Below are positions 11,443 to 22,343 of a stretch of DNA of 64,000 nucleotides, piece after piece (within the stretch, counting starts at the first letter, position 1; each line of letters starts with the position of its first letter). The translations under genes were made by a program, and so were the position numbers. Origin of the DNA: Maratus speciosus (taxonomy: Eukaryota > Arthropoda > Arachnida > Araneae > Salticidae); contig OZ010788.1 of the NCBI GenBank assembly GCA_963932465.1, forward strand, positions 670,738,484-670,802,483. The letters run 5' to 3'. The notes under the pieces were generated by a model. The model made no database searches. It saw only the letters and a program-made list of their open reading frames with translations, and had not been told where the DNA came from.

Positions 11443-12293
11443 CTGAGAGGTTTTTCAAAACTCACGAGACACCAGACAGTAGAGCAGTCGGTCACTATGG
11501 TTATGGGATTCAACCACTTGACAGAGGAAGGGTGGAAACAAAAAAGATGGAATTTTACTTACGTTTTGGAAGCTTTCCCGGAAAACTCATATTGTCACAA
11601 TACATCATATCGCATCGGTCCATTCTATTCTATTCTATTCAATTCTCACAATTGGAAATAGTAGTAAGTTCTCAGAGATAATAAGCCCTCGTGTATCAAA
11701 CATGAACAGTCACCTCTAGATAAAAGAGATCGTTTATGTTTTCCTTGTGCGGTCAAAATAGCTGACATCAGAACTTCAAGTTTAATATTCTTTTGCTATT
11801 TCTTTCTTTCAATTTGAAGTTTTATATTTTTTTTTTACAAGTTAGAGATTCTGAAAATGTCTTACGTAAGCATCATTCAACCCCCCCTCCCCCCTTGTCA
11901 GCAAAAATAAGCAAATCGCTAACCCCCTCCCCCCTCCTTAGGTGCTTACGTAATATTTGAACGGCCCCAATGAATAAGAAATAAATACTTACAGTACAGT
12001 AAATAATGTTCTACAAACGACGTAAGAAGAACTCAGGTCTTCCAAAAATAGGAAATTCGGCGTCTTTAATTTATGTACGCGTCTTGGCGAAAGAAGCTTT
12101 CAATACTGACACCTTTTACCTTCCGTCCCCTGTGCCTTGTGTCAGAAGTAGCGCCACTTGCGCAGAAGCGGAGAAGTTAAGGGGGATGAAGTATGGTCAC
12201 TTTACCCTACTAGACTCGCTTTATTTATTACCAAGAATTCTGCTATTATATAAGGCGAATAGTGGTATCCAAAGCCAAGGGCGCATGTTGAAC

Positions 12294-12753
12294 TAGAGTC
12301 CTGCACAATTTGTGTTGTACCCAATCCGAACCCGAAATTTCTACCTAAAGTGAAGCATATTCCCAACGAAATATATTCCAATTCCGACATATCTCAACCC
12401 GAACCCGATAGGAACCCAAAATGATAGAAAATAAACACATTTTCATACGATTATTGAAAAATAGTTTAAAATTATGTTTCTAATATCTTTTTTGCCTAAA
12501 AATGAAGGTATTAGGTATATCCAAACATATAGTTCTTTTTTTTTAATTGAAAACTTTTCAGGACTTTCTTTTGAAAAATTTGATTAACTCTCAATCCGTA
12601 CCGAAAGAGTGAAAATTTTACCCAAAACCAAAACAGTTTCAGACAATCCTGACCCTAAAAAGGAAAAAAATATAATGTCAACCCGATCCGACCGGAACCG
12701 CGGGTCGGGTTCAGATAAAATCTGATTATACGGCCCGATGCAGGACTCTAGTG
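12294..12753. mobile_element. hAT-like MITE with CTAGAGTCCTGCA ends
   Basis: The ends CTAGAGTCCTGCAC and GTGCAGG-like GCAGGACTCTAG are inverted. The flanks are rich in AACCCGAACCCG and CCCGATCCGACC words, like the element at 10461. I find no convincing 8-base duplication; the flanks TGTTGAA and TGGGAAA are at best worn copies. It interrupts an array unit whose GTGAGAACC and GAAAATC words lie on either side. Confidence 0.65.
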
Positions 12754-13368
12754 GGAAATCTGAAAATCACTCTAAACGAAAGAGTTAAAAAATTCGGAAT
12801 TTACAAAGAAATGCAAATTAAAAATTAAAAGGGTAAGTCAATTGAATTAATTAAAGTTGTTTTAAATCTAGCTTTCTTCTGAAAGAATTGAATTTTTTTA
12901 AACATATATTGAATTAAAAATTAAATTAAATTTCCTTTTTACTTTTTATATAGGTCGTTATTCATTCTGTATGGGCTATAAGTTCTACAAAATTCAGCTA
13001 TTCCTGCAAAAAATACATCCATCAAACTATTTTAATCCAGAAATCAATGCTTTTCTAATCATATCATAGCTTAAAATAACTTTATCTCAACATTAAATTC
13101 ATCCTTTACGATGTTAAATTGCAAAAGCACTAAGATTTTCATGATTAAAACACGTAAAAAAAAAAAAAAAAAATGAATATCCGTCAACTTTCAATTAGTG
13201 ATTTAGAGATAAATTATTTTTCTCATCGTTCGTCTTTATTTGCATATATCGGGAATGTCGAAAGTCATTCGGTTTCTCTTTTACTACCTTTGTCGACCTA
13301 ATTTTAATTCCAAACTTACAATCGCCACCACGAATATTTTAATAAAATTTTGCTTTTACAATGAAAGT

Positions 13369-13576
13369 TTAATACCTTCCGGACGAGCGTCTTTTACAGA
13401 GTTTTTAATCTTTTATCACCGGTTTTTCAAAACAGAAATTTTTGCCTAATTGAGTCGGGAAAATGCTCGGATTAAATAAGGCAAAATTTACAATAAAAAT
13501 TTACTGGTGAGAATAGTCACGGATTCTGAGCGTCTCACGCGGCACGTATACCGGTCGCTCGTCCCCAAGGGGTTAA
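13369..13576 (+). mobile_element. TTAA-flanked MITE, GGGACGAGCG family (copy 2)
   Basis: It has TTAA at both edges, the left end worn to TACCTTCCGGACGAGCG, and an interior that matches the copy at 937 closely (AATGCTCGGATTAAATAAGG). The right end reads CCCCAAGGGGTTAA. Non-coding. Confidence 0.75.
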
Positions 13577-13868
13577 AGTAACGAGTTTTTAATTTTTAAA
13601 AGAGTCGTTTGAAAATTTCGGTGTCAGTCAATCATTTCATCATTTTACGAACAGAATTGTTCTGTGCTGGAAAAGATTAAGCGTCATGCTCGATAAGTGT
13701 AAGCTACTTTTTTTAAAATTCTGATTGGTTGGTTGTCATTGTCACTACTTTTTTGAAGTAGATCTATTCACCTTATTTAAAGGCAAGTAAAATGATTCGA
13801 GAATAAAGCCAATGACACTATTTTAAAAAAAAAACTGGTGGAATGGAACAACCTGAATAAAAAAAAAA

Positions 13869-14043
13869 GTAATCCGTGGATCAAACAATCATTTCTCGAC
13901 CCAGAAGTTTCTTAAAATAAATAAAAAGATAAATTTTTAGATATCGATAAGTATTTCGCTTCAATTACTAAATAAAATTTTTGGGTCCAAACAGAATTGT
14001 TTGATCCGCAGATTATACGCGGGAAATTACGGCAATACATTAT
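13869..14043. mobile_element. MITE with GTAATTTCCGGTGTATA-type ends (copy 1)
   Basis: The left side reads GTAATCCGTGGATCAAACAATC and CGACCCAGAAGTTT; the right side mirrors it with GGGTCCAAACAGAATTGTTT and GGAAATTACGG. The same family, better preserved, is at 35275-35455. Non-coding, about 175 bp. Target duplication not clear. Confidence 0.6.
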
Positions 14044-14108
14044 AAAAGCTACTGGGAAAACTTTCGAAAATTAGTGGTTTAAATAGAAACTTTTTTATAA
14101 ATGCTTCT

Positions 14109-14315
14109 TTAACTCCTTGAGGAGCGGTGGGACATACTATATCCCACCAAAGTTTAATTAAGATTTGCACCAAAAACTTTTAACCGAGTTTTACTTTTAT
14201 AACTTTGAGAGAAAACAGTTAAAAAATTTGCTTTTTCTTGTTTATTTTTTTTTTCAAATTTCCAGTGGTAATTCAGCATTACACAAACGCAATTGCTTGC
14301 CCCTCAAAGGGTTAA
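14109..14315 (+). mobile_element. TTAA-flanked MITE, GGGATATAATATCCC family (copy 1)
   Basis: TTAA edges enclose ends of the type CTCCTTGAGGAGCGG and TTGCCCCTCAAAGGG. A small palindrome of the type GGGACATACTATATCCC lies near the left end. Six related copies occur in the window. Piggybac-like by its TTAA target; non-coding. Confidence 0.7.
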
Positions 14316-14524
14316 ACGTCGAAAAAATGGGTTTCTGGGTTTATAAAGATAAAGAACACTTTTGGGAAGAGTGGATAACTCAGGAGAAGTTATTGCATAT
14401 CTTTCTTACGTAGTTATATTATATTTTCTTAGAGTAAGTCACACAAATCTTCTGTTTTTTTTGTTTAGTGTCATTGAGTTTAAATATATAAATAAGACTT
14501 ATTTTTTTAGAAATAAACTCACTA

Positions 14525-15284
14525 GTCTTCAATAATTCTGCCTGAATTTTAAATTTCTTCATTCATTTCTACCAAAAACTCATCCATCAAACAACATTAA
14601 TTTAGCAATAGCTGTTTTCCCGACATATTATAACTAAAAGGAATTTAACTCGATAATGAATTTATCTTTTACGATGCCAAATAAAACAATAAAATAAATA
14701 ATGTAATAACACTAAAATTTTTATGATTAAAACAAGTAATAAGATAAAAATGAACATCCGATAAATTTTAATTCGGAGTTTAAAGTCTAAGTATTTTTGT
14801 CGCTGTACCTTTTATTTGCATACATCGAAATTATCAAACGTTGTTGTGTTTTTTTCTCTCCTTCCTTGATTGTAAACGATATATAAAAATAAAATAAAAT
14901 CCCTCGCTTTAATATTGTCAAATGATGAGAAATTTCTTTTTATGTTAGGTATTTCATCATTTAAAGAAGTAATATATTAGTAGTAAAATAAGTTTAAACG
15001 GTAGGAATGCATGCATAATACCAACAATGAGATAAAATAATTCTTGATTATTTCAGTAAATGAACTAAATCTGTTTGTTTAATCAATTTTTCTTTTGAAA
15101 GAATTATTTATATGAAGATTAAGATTTCGTGCAAAATTGAATTTAAACTGAAAATTGTTTTAAGAAGTACTGATTAAATTTTAAATTGAAAGAGTCTTTT
15201 ATTTAAATTTTTTGTATGTCTTCAATCATTCTGTGTGGCCTTTAAATTCTTTATAAATTCAGTCATTTAATTCATGCCAAAAAC
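14525..15284 (+). repeat. array unit, short type
   Basis: The clearest short unit: first landmark at 14525, second near 14723, then TTTGCATACATCGAAAT, TTTTTATGTTAGGTATTTCATC and a final AATTGTTTTAAGAA. The next unit's first landmark follows at 15220, giving about 695 bp. That next unit is cut at 15285 by a 7-kb insertion and resumes at about 22344. Confidence 0.7.
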
Positions 15285-15731
15285 CAGGGCTGCGGAGTCG
15301 GTGGTAGAAATGACCGAGTCCAACTCCGACTCCTGAAATTTTAAAGAATCTGACTCCAATCCGGGAAGGCTAATATATGCTAGTGTTGCCTGTTGAGCGG
15401 GTTACTTTTATTTTGGCTATTATTACTTGTTTTGATATAGTAATAGCAGAGGTCGATCGAGGATTTTTTTCTTGGGGCCTAGTTTGTGAAAAATAAAAGT
15501 TATTTTTGTGAAATTTATAATATTTTTGTGAAAAGTAACATTTTGGACCGAAAGATGAAATTCAGTTGCTAAAATTCAAGCAAAGCATTTATTAATAATA
15601 ATTTCTTTATTTCCTTCTGCTAAAGTTTGTTTTGGTAAGCCTGTTTTGTTTGCAAATTACACATTGGAAAACTTAAGAAAATAAAAATAATTAATGAAGT
15701 GTATGTTTTTATGGAATGGAATTTTGAGTTG

Positions 15732-15860
15732 AGACCTGTTTTATCAAAAAGAATTTTGTGAAGGGGCCTGTTTCATCAAGATGAATTTTATGAAGGGGCT
15801 TGTTTTATTAAAATAAATGTTGTACAGGGTGGAGGGGTTGCTCTGTTAAATGAGTTTTTG
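15732..15860 (+). repeat. short tandem repeat, about 36-39 bp unit
   Basis: Three to four worn copies of a unit with GAATTTTGTGAAGGGGCCTG and TTTTATCAAAA. It lies in the left part of the 7-kb insertion. Function unknown. Confidence 0.6.
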
Positions 15861-16134
15861 TGAAGGAGACCTAAATAGTCCACAAATTTTACTTGCAAAA
15901 TGTAACAAAAAATAAAAATTACAATAAATGTTATCCGCAGCTCCGATCACGCCAGGTGCAGCAGAATTTGTACTCTGCACTATAGCAAATTCGTTAAAAA
16001 TGGAGATGCAAATGTGACGTTAACTATCACTGTAAAAAAAAACAAACAAACTCGGAAACGTTTCTCTACCTGGTGGGGCAGCAATGTGGTCCAACGGTTC
16101 TGTTATGTTTCCGCATATTTCGGTCAGATTTTCG

Positions 16135-17455
16135 TAAAAAGCCCCCAAAAAAGGTTTTCATTAAAAAAATCAATTTTTTTATTGTTTTATTGGACAAGTA
16201 TCTGGAAATTCAGAAAGTAGACACAATTTGCAACAAATTAGATGTATGACATTATGACTTAGGATGAAGTGGAAGGGGGAATCTGCCTCGGAACATGCGC
16301 GCGGTGCTACGTGGACTAAATTGCGCAATTCCACTTAACCACTCACACGTTTACATTCGCCCTCTCATTTCCCCTCCGAACTTTCCTTATAAGGTTTACT
16401 TTAAGTTTTTTGGGTCGCTGAATCCGAATTTTTAACTTACCCCCAAAATCCCCCCCCCCCCGAAAACCCCCCAAAATAGTTGTTATTAACTTACATTACT
16501 TATTGTTTTAGGGGAAAAGCATTACGAAATTCAGAAACTAGACAAAATTTGCAACAAATAGGATATATGACAATATGACGTAGGATAAACTGGGAGAGAG
16601 GGGGCTGCCTCGGAACATTCCCTTCGCGCTTTTCTCAAAAACCAAATTTTTTCAAAAAATCAATTTTTGGGGGGTTGCCGGGTGAAATTTTGGTGGGAAG
16701 TTACAAATTCGGATTCCGCGACCCAAAAAACATAAAGCTAGTCGAAATCCAGAACTATTATTAATTTTTCCGTGTAAAATCCCCTATTGCCTGGACTTCA
16801 TAACTTAGTGCACGTAGCGCCGCAGTGCATGTTCAGAGGCAGCCCTCCCCGTCCACGTTCATCCTACGTCATAATGTCAAGTATTCTATTTGTTGCAAAT
16901 TTTGTCTAGTTTCTGAATTTCGTAATGCTTTTCCCCTAAAACAATAAGAAATTTAAGTTTAAAACAACTATTGGAGGGGGGGGGATTTTGGGGGGAAGTT
17001 AAAAATTCGGATTCAGCGACCCAAAAAACTTAAAGTAAACCTTATAGAGAAAGTTCGGAGGGGAGATGGGAGGGCGAATGTAAACGTGTGAGTGGTTCAG
17101 TGGAATTGCGCAACTTAGTTCACGCAGCATCGCGCGCATGTTCCGAGGCAGATCCCCCCCCCCCTTCCCCGTCACCCTAAGTCATAATGTCATATATCTA
17201 ATTTGTTGCAAATTTTATCTACTTTCTGTATTTCTAGCTACTTTTTCCCTAAAACAATAAACAAATTGAGATTCTTAATAAAAACCTTTTTTGGGGAGCA
17301 TTTTATCCAAATTTTAGGGGGTTGCCGAGGGAAATTTTGGTGGGAAGTTGAAAATTCGGATTCAGCGACCCAAAAAACATATAGTAAGCCTTTTTCCAGA
17401 ATTACCATGAATTTTGCTAGGTAGAGCTCCTATACGGTCTCTATTGCCTGGACTA
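16135..17455. repeat. palindromic repeat, copy A (1.3 kb)
   Basis: Each half reads as the rough complement of the other: GGTCGCTGAATCCGAATTT, GCCTCGGAACATGCG, ACCACTCACACGTTTACATT and GAAATTCAGAAACTAGAC occur in both orientations, several of them four times. The right end is CTACCTAG-like then ACGGTCTCTATTGCC (about 17410-17452). A second copy at 59673-61024 has the same order of modules. C- and G-runs stand where the modules join. Non-coding on both strands; the frames at 16014 and 17203 are spurious. Confidence 0.75.
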
Positions 17456-19440
17456 ATTATCCGATGGAATTTTATTGCATAATAATTTTAGATTTACTGT
17501 TAATCATTTGTTGTACGTACAAAGTTAAATAACTCTTTCGAAATGTATACTCTTGTTCATGAATCTGTAATAGATATTATATAGTATATATTTGATTAAT
17601 GAATAATAATGTAGTATTAGTAAAGTACAATTAGCACTGTTTATACGTTTATTTCAGCTTTTCGTTTTGAACTTATGTTCTGATTCACAACTTTTGAAAT
17701 GGTGAAATGCATCGTTTATCCTCCTGAGACCTGGCATCCATTTAAATGGATGTTTTGCTTTCGACTTCTATTGCGTTGAATTTCATTGTAGCAATCTAAA
17801 ACCAGTTTTGCATGGTAATGTATGAATCAAAATTCAACATTCAGCTTTTGGATTTTGGCAACAGTAACTACCTTGTTTGTAAAATGGCGTAATAAATGAG
17901 TCAAGTTGGAATTCTACGTTCTGCTGGTAAGTTTCGTTTTTATGTTATTTTAATTTGTTTAAACTATTTTTTTTTTTGCAGTTTTAATAGCAGATGTTAA
18001 TACTTGCCTTATGTTCTTCATAATAAATTCTATTCTTTCTCATACTTTTAGCATTTTTTAAAATTTTTTTTTAAAGCGAGTTATGGCCTGAATCCATTTA
18101 GATGGATGTGCTGTAAAACAAAATTAAAAAATCGAAATTTATTAATTTCTTTAAAAACATCATTTTTAATGCCTATTTGTTGAAAAAAACTCATATTTAA
18201 AATAAAATATGCATTATATTTTGCTTGGGTCTCAGGAGGATATATGACCGAAGAAATTGTTAATTTCCCTTCTACTAATGCGTTTTATCCTCGTTTATGA
18301 ATTACATATTTGTAAAAAGATAATATTGAAAATTTGATTTGCATATCTATAAATAATTCTTTTTTTAAATGCGGACTCGTGAGCTCTATCCTGTAAATAA
18401 ATACTTTATGAAAACGTTTAATTTTACTACATATAAATAGATGGATTCCTTTATACCTTTAAATGATTATTTTTTCCAATAAAAAGATACACTATTTAAA
18501 AATAATTAATATCTGCAATTAATTACATCATTTTCATGAATAATATACTTATAAATATACATTTTCTCAAATTATCTCAGCACTCCTCAAGTTATACAAA
18601 TAAAATAAATACTTTTAAAGGAATATATTTAAAACCATGGTAATTGTAAAACAATATATTAAAAGTATACTTACAAATAGACAACGTTTTTTCAAAAATA
18701 TATCTATTTATAAGTATTAAAATCACAAAAATAAATTAATTACTCAACAGATATGAAATATTGTGAAATAGTATTCTATAATTATGAGATTAAAAAAACA
18801 AATATTAAAAAATATAAAAAAATCCATCTATTTTCCTAGGGAAATTAAAATTTTCAAAGTATTTGCAGGATGGAACTCACGAGATCGAATTTTTAAAAAG
18901 AATTTTTTATAGATCTATAAATCAAATTTTCAACAAAATCTTTTTTACAAATATATGATTCATAAACAAATAGGTTAAAACGTATAGTATAAGTGAAATC
19001 ATGCATTTCTTCAGTCATATAAACGATATATTTCATCTTGAAATGGAACATAAGTTCAAAACGAACAGATGATAAAAACATATGAACAGTGCTATCTGTA
19101 CTTCACTACACAAGTATTCAGGGTTCGAACACTTCAAGGACCTTTTACGAGAATTTTTGTAAAGTAATACTCGCCGTATTTAATGGAAAAAAATCTGTCT
19201 TCAGATATACCAAGCAACACTTTACAGAATTTCTGGTACGAAAACACCTAAAATACCTTGATGCGTACGAATCCTGTTATTATTCGTTAATCAAATATCT
19301 AGTATGTTATATTTATCATAAATTCATGGACAAGAGTATATATTTCGAACGAGTTATTTAACTTTGTATCTGCAACAAACTATAATCAGTAACTCTAATA
19401 TTATTATTCAATAAAATTCAATCGAATAATATTAGTTCTT
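17453..19440. mobile_element. long inverted repeat element, about 2 kb
   Basis: The left arm (17453-18450) and right arm (18815-19440) are complements, sharing AAAGTTAAATAACTC, GTATACTCTTG, AGTACA...TAGCACTGTT, CGTTTTGAACTTATGTTC and ATAGATGGATTC. The loop between is about 365 bases and very AT-rich. The left arm is interrupted by a 522-bp MITE that the right arm lacks. The minus and plus frames at 18893-19361 lie in the right arm and mirror each other; I treat them as non-coding. Confidence 0.75.
17719..18240. mobile_element. TA-flanked MITE with TCCTCCTGAGACC ends, 522 bp
   Basis: The ends TCCTCCTGAGACC and GGTCTCAGGAGGA are perfect complements. An inner ATCCATTTAAATGGATG palindrome near the left end is echoed by ATCCATTTAGATGGATG near the right. 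The TA duplication is proven within the window: the right arm of the surrounding inverted repeat carries the empty site (complement reads CGTTTATATGAC), whereas this arm reads CGTTTA, element, TATATGAC. Confidence 0.9.
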
Positions 19441-19599
19441 TTAAAAAAGCGTATTACTTTCTTAAATAAAAAAAACATAAAATATAAATGCTTACTTTCT
19501 TCAAAATAATCTTACTTTCAACCACAGAACAATAAAAGTCACGTGATCATGACCTTTGTAGAACGAATTGGACATGTGCAGAAAATACGAATAGTCGCA

Positions 19600-19868
19600 T
19601 CAAATACTTTACTCGAAAATGAGAGCAACATTTCCGATTTTAATAAGTTACTCAAGAGAATTCATAGTTTACACTACATTTTCGGAAACATTTCTGCTAT
19701 GAGCTGTAACGTTTATGATTTTTTTTTACAATGTATTCGCTTCAAATACTCCACACAAAAATGAGAGTAACGATTCCGATTTATTCAGTATCTCAAGAGA
19801 ATTAATAGTTTACACTACGTATTTGGAAACGCTTACGCTATGGACTGTAACTTTTTTTTTACAGTGTA
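19600..19868 (+). repeat. tandem duplication, about 140-bp unit
   Basis: Two copies (from about 19600 and 19742) share TCAAATACT, AAAATGAGAG, CTCAAGAGAATT, ATAGTTTACACTAC and TTTTTTTTACARTGTAT. No domain is recognisable in the frames that cross it. Confidence 0.7.
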
Positions 19869-19879
19869 TGGCTCGAAAA

Positions 19880-20870
19880 ATGGTATGAAAAAAAAATACC
19901 ATTTCGGCGTCACTCCAGGTCTTACAGACCCAAAAAATTCTAGGAAACGGAGGAAAAAAAGGAAAAGAATTTTTTTTTTTTTTATAATTCAACGTTTCGG
20001 ATTGTGTGGTCTCGGGAAGGGAGGAGGGGCAAGATTGTTTAATTTTGGTTCTACGCCCGTTACCACAGGGTCGAAAAATAGAAGAAAATTTTAGAAATTA
20101 GACACCATTTGTTGTCTCGAAATCCCGAAAAATTATGAAGAAACGCAAGAAAATTAAAACCAAAAATTTTATTACTTCGGCTTATTCTGTTCTTAAAGCT
20201 TTTAAAAAAAATTAAATTAATAAAACTTTAAAAAAAAAATTCACATAAATAATTTTACAATTCCGTATTCTACAGTCCCGAAAAATAAAAATGTCGAAAT
20301 ATTGAAACGAAAAGAAAACTGAAATTTTAAAATTTCAGATCCTGCGGACTCGGGAAACCAAAGGCGAAAACGTTACAATTTTGAAGTTAAATATGTGTCC
20401 CACAGGCCCAAAAAAAATTCCAGTGGAAAGGACGAAAATTAAAAATGAAAGTTTTACATTTTCTCAAATAATTCGGGTTCTGCATATTCGAAAGCAAAAA
20501 CTTGAAAATTTTACATTTCCATCATTAATTTTACAATTTCGGCTTTATTTTGAGTACTGCAGGCTCGAAAATCAAAAGGAGAAAGAGGGCAGAAATTTCT
20601 GTATTTCATCGTTATTTCGGGTATTTTGGACTCGGGGGAGGGGACATTTCCCGTTATTATGAGTCTCGCGCACATGAAAAAAAAGGGGGAAGGTGATTTA
20701 CAATTTCGGAATTATTTCTGGTCCCACATATCCGAAGAATGTGAAGAAGAAACAAGAAAAAAGAAAGGTAAAAAGATTTCAATGATATTTCGGGTACTAC
20801 AGACTCCAAAATACAAGATATTTGCAATATTCGCATTACCTAGTGTTCCGTAAACTCAAAAAATCGGATT
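19880..20870 (+). repeat. degenerate satellite-like repeat, irregular 70-100 bp units
   Basis: About a dozen worn units follow the pattern ACAATTTCGG, then a TTCTGGT-like word, then CTACAGACTCGAAAAAT and a purine-rich tail (AAAAGAAGAAA type). Clear unit heads are near 20262, 20330, 20463, 20530, 20611, 20700 and 20785. Strand composition is strikingly purine-biased. The open frames at 19840, 20381 and 20626 are a consequence of that bias. Confidence 0.65.
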
Positions 20871-20986
20871 GAAAGAACTATATACTAAATGTAAAATATC
20901 TACTAGATTTCCCAACTAAGATTTTCATTTACGCTGTACACCAGGTTTTATATTCGCAATCTTTAACGTGGTGGGTTCTCTGGTAT

Positions 20987-22003
20987 TAGAGGTTTGCACG
21001 GGCCGAAATTTCCAGACCCGACAAAATTTTGTTTTGATCTTGCTCGGTCTAACAGTAATAAGTTCGGCCCAGCCCGTTCCGATATAAAAGTTAAATACTC
21101 GGCTCGAGCTGGCACAGCCCCTACAAAGTCTTAATTGGCCCGGCCCGATTCAATTTCTACAAAACATAGTTTCTTAAGCGGATATGATGAAAAATTATCT
21201 TGTACAAGGGGTTCCGTCAAAAAACATTTATTTTAGCTTTTTTTTTTTTTTTCGTTGTTCCTTTTAAAATAAGATCCCTGGGCTGCAAAGTATAGGCGCA
21301 TCCTTTTCAAAATACTGCCCGTCTCAAGATTTATTTCTGTCTTTGCTCATATAAACTATACTTACTCTTTTAACGAATCTCTTTTTGTATGTAAATGTCT
21401 GAGTTATCATTAACATCTTTATTACATATTCCGTGACTTGGAGACTTGGTAAAATGGTATAGAGTAAAATCTGCTGGGGCAAAATTGCGATAAGAATAAT
21501 CCGATATAAAAAGTTTCCCTTCTTCAACGTATTTTCACATTCATTTTGCATGGATCAACGTTTTTCCGTTTAAGACAGGTTCCTTTTCTCAGATTTTACT
21601 ACACTTTATTATAATTTAAAAGTTTTAATTGTAGAATAATGGCGATTTAAAAATATTATGCAGTTTTTGTAAAAACTGCACAGGCTAGACCGTGGCGGGC
21701 CAGTGACATTCATACGAGATGGATCGGGACCTGGCTTGAAAATTTCGGCCGGTGCAGACCTCTAGGAAAATTGAAGTCCATGCTCTGCTCGGCCCAGAAA
21801 AGAGGAGTCTAGCCCGGTCTGAGTCTGATGATAAGAGCAAGGCCAGGCACAGCCCAAAAAGAATGGTGACCTTCCCCGGTGACCCTTCAGGAAAAAAAGT
21901 AAGCCAGGGAAGTTTGAAGAACAGGCCCGACAGAGTCTCATGAAAGAAAATTGGTATGAACTAGGGCCGCGGGCCGAGCTCGCTCTCGTAAGACCTTTAC
22001 CTA
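20987..22003. mobile_element. hAT-type non-autonomous element, diverged second copy
   Basis: The left end TAGAGGTTTGCACGGGCCG and the GCCCGGCCCGATTCAATTT words match the element at 10461. At 21735-21764 a sequence CGGCCGGTGCAGACCTCTA looks like a right end, but similarity to the first copy (GGCCCAGAAAAGAGG, CTTCAGGAAAAAAAGTAAG) goes on to about 22003. So this copy either holds an internal end-like sequence or has lost its true right tip. No 8-base duplication was found. Confidence 0.65.
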
Positions 22004-22183
22004 ATATATAAAATCCAAAAGTAAAAGTAATAATTCAGTTTATAGATTTAAAATGACATATTGTTGATTTAATTTCAATTCAAACTGACCAACAAAAAGC
22101 CGGAGTGGAAGTCGGCTTGTTATTTAGCGGCTGCAACTCCCCCTCTTTTGCCCAAAAATGGGCCCGAATCCGACTCCACAGCC

Positions 22184-22339
22184 CGATTAATGATTTAGGC
22201 TATTAGGATATATAGGCTACATTTGCTATATAGGCTATATTTAGTCTATATAGGCTGACCTAAATAGCCTAACTATGCATAGTTTGGCCAATATAGCCTA
22301 TTTATGCATACATCGATTTGCCTATCGATTAATGATTTA
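22184..22339. repeat. GGCTATATAGGCTA minisatellite between two 14-bp direct repeats
   Basis: CGATTAATGATTTA occurs at 22184-22197 and again at 22326-22339. Between them are irregular repeats of TATATAGGCTA and TAGCCTA in both orientations. It abuts the right edge of the 7-kb insertion. Confidence 0.6.
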
Positions 22340-22343
22340 AACA

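Larger units (their letters stand above)
7594..11967 (-). mobile_element. 4.4-kb DNA transposon carrying a DDE-type transposase pseudogene
   Basis: The inverted ends are GGGCTGTTCGAATATTACGT at left and the complement of GGGCCGTTCAAATATTACGT at right, flanked on both sides by CAATG (7589-7593 and 11968-11972). I read this as a 5-bp target duplication; a 3-bp AAT duplication with one extra G/C pair is the alternative. A C-rich subterminal block with TTGTCAGCAAAAATAAGCAA occurs near both ends in the same direct orientation, next to further TTACGTAAGC words. Near the left end a 43-bp unit with AATAATTACGTAAGCAAATT is doubled (about 7685-7770). The only long coding trace, on the minus strand, fills the middle. 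Superfamily not assigned. Confidence 0.8.
7013..12210. mobile_element. outer TA-flanked element, interrupted by a 4.4-kb element
   Basis: The ends GTAGGGTAAAGTG (7013) and CACTTTACCCTAC (12210) are inverted over about 30 bp, continuing into a TTCGTCCCCC-type word. TA lies on both sides (7011-7012 and 12211-12212). After the inner 4.4-kb insertion and its target duplication are subtracted, about 0.82 kb belongs to this element. The flanks GCTGACAAG and GACTCGC match an unoccupied related array unit at about 28235-28330 (which holds a different element at the same TA). TTTCGTCCC and its complement recur inside. Class: TA-target Tc1/mariner/pogo-like, non-autonomous, by inference. Confidence 0.75.
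12958..14523 (+). repeat. array unit, long type, with two TTAA MITEs and one other MITE inside
   Basis: Landmarks are TTCATTCTGTATGG near 12963 and the AAACACGTAAAA form of the second landmark near 13145. CTCATCGTTCG and TTGCATATATCGGGAATGTCG follow. Three MITEs interrupt the unit (13369, 13869, 14109; listed separately). The small frames at 13240 and 14165 cross MITE borders and are not genes. Confidence 0.65.
15285..22186. mobile_element. 7-kb composite insertion with GGAGTCGG-type hAT-like ends
   Basis: The left edge is CAGGGCTGCGGAGTCGG followed by CCGAGTCCAACTCCGACTCC. The right edge is CCGACTCCACAGCCC, preceded by CGGAGTGGAAGTCGG. Ends of this look are known to me from hAT-type elements. 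The array unit stops at TGCCAAAAAC (15284) and resumes at ACACATCCATC (about 22344), exactly as uninterrupted units read at 30940 and 32610, so everything between is inserted. Most of the interior consists of later insertions. Whether the two edges come from one element or two is unsettled, and I see no 8-base duplication. Confidence 0.55.

Noticed and set aside
12006..12296. 96-codon frame as the N-terminus of a transposase of the outer TA element
   Set aside because: A basic start (FYKRRKKNSG) was suggestive, but the frame runs out through the right inverted end into array DNA and nothing else supports it.
18893..19361. Minus and plus frames in the right arm of the 2-kb inverted repeat
   Set aside because: The left arm, with the same sequence in complement, does not keep these frames open, and no domain is visible.
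20987..21764. Taking 21764 as the true right end of the second hAT copy
   Set aside because: Similarity to the first copy continues to about 22003 and no 8-base duplication fits 21764; the inner end-like sequence is left as an oddity.
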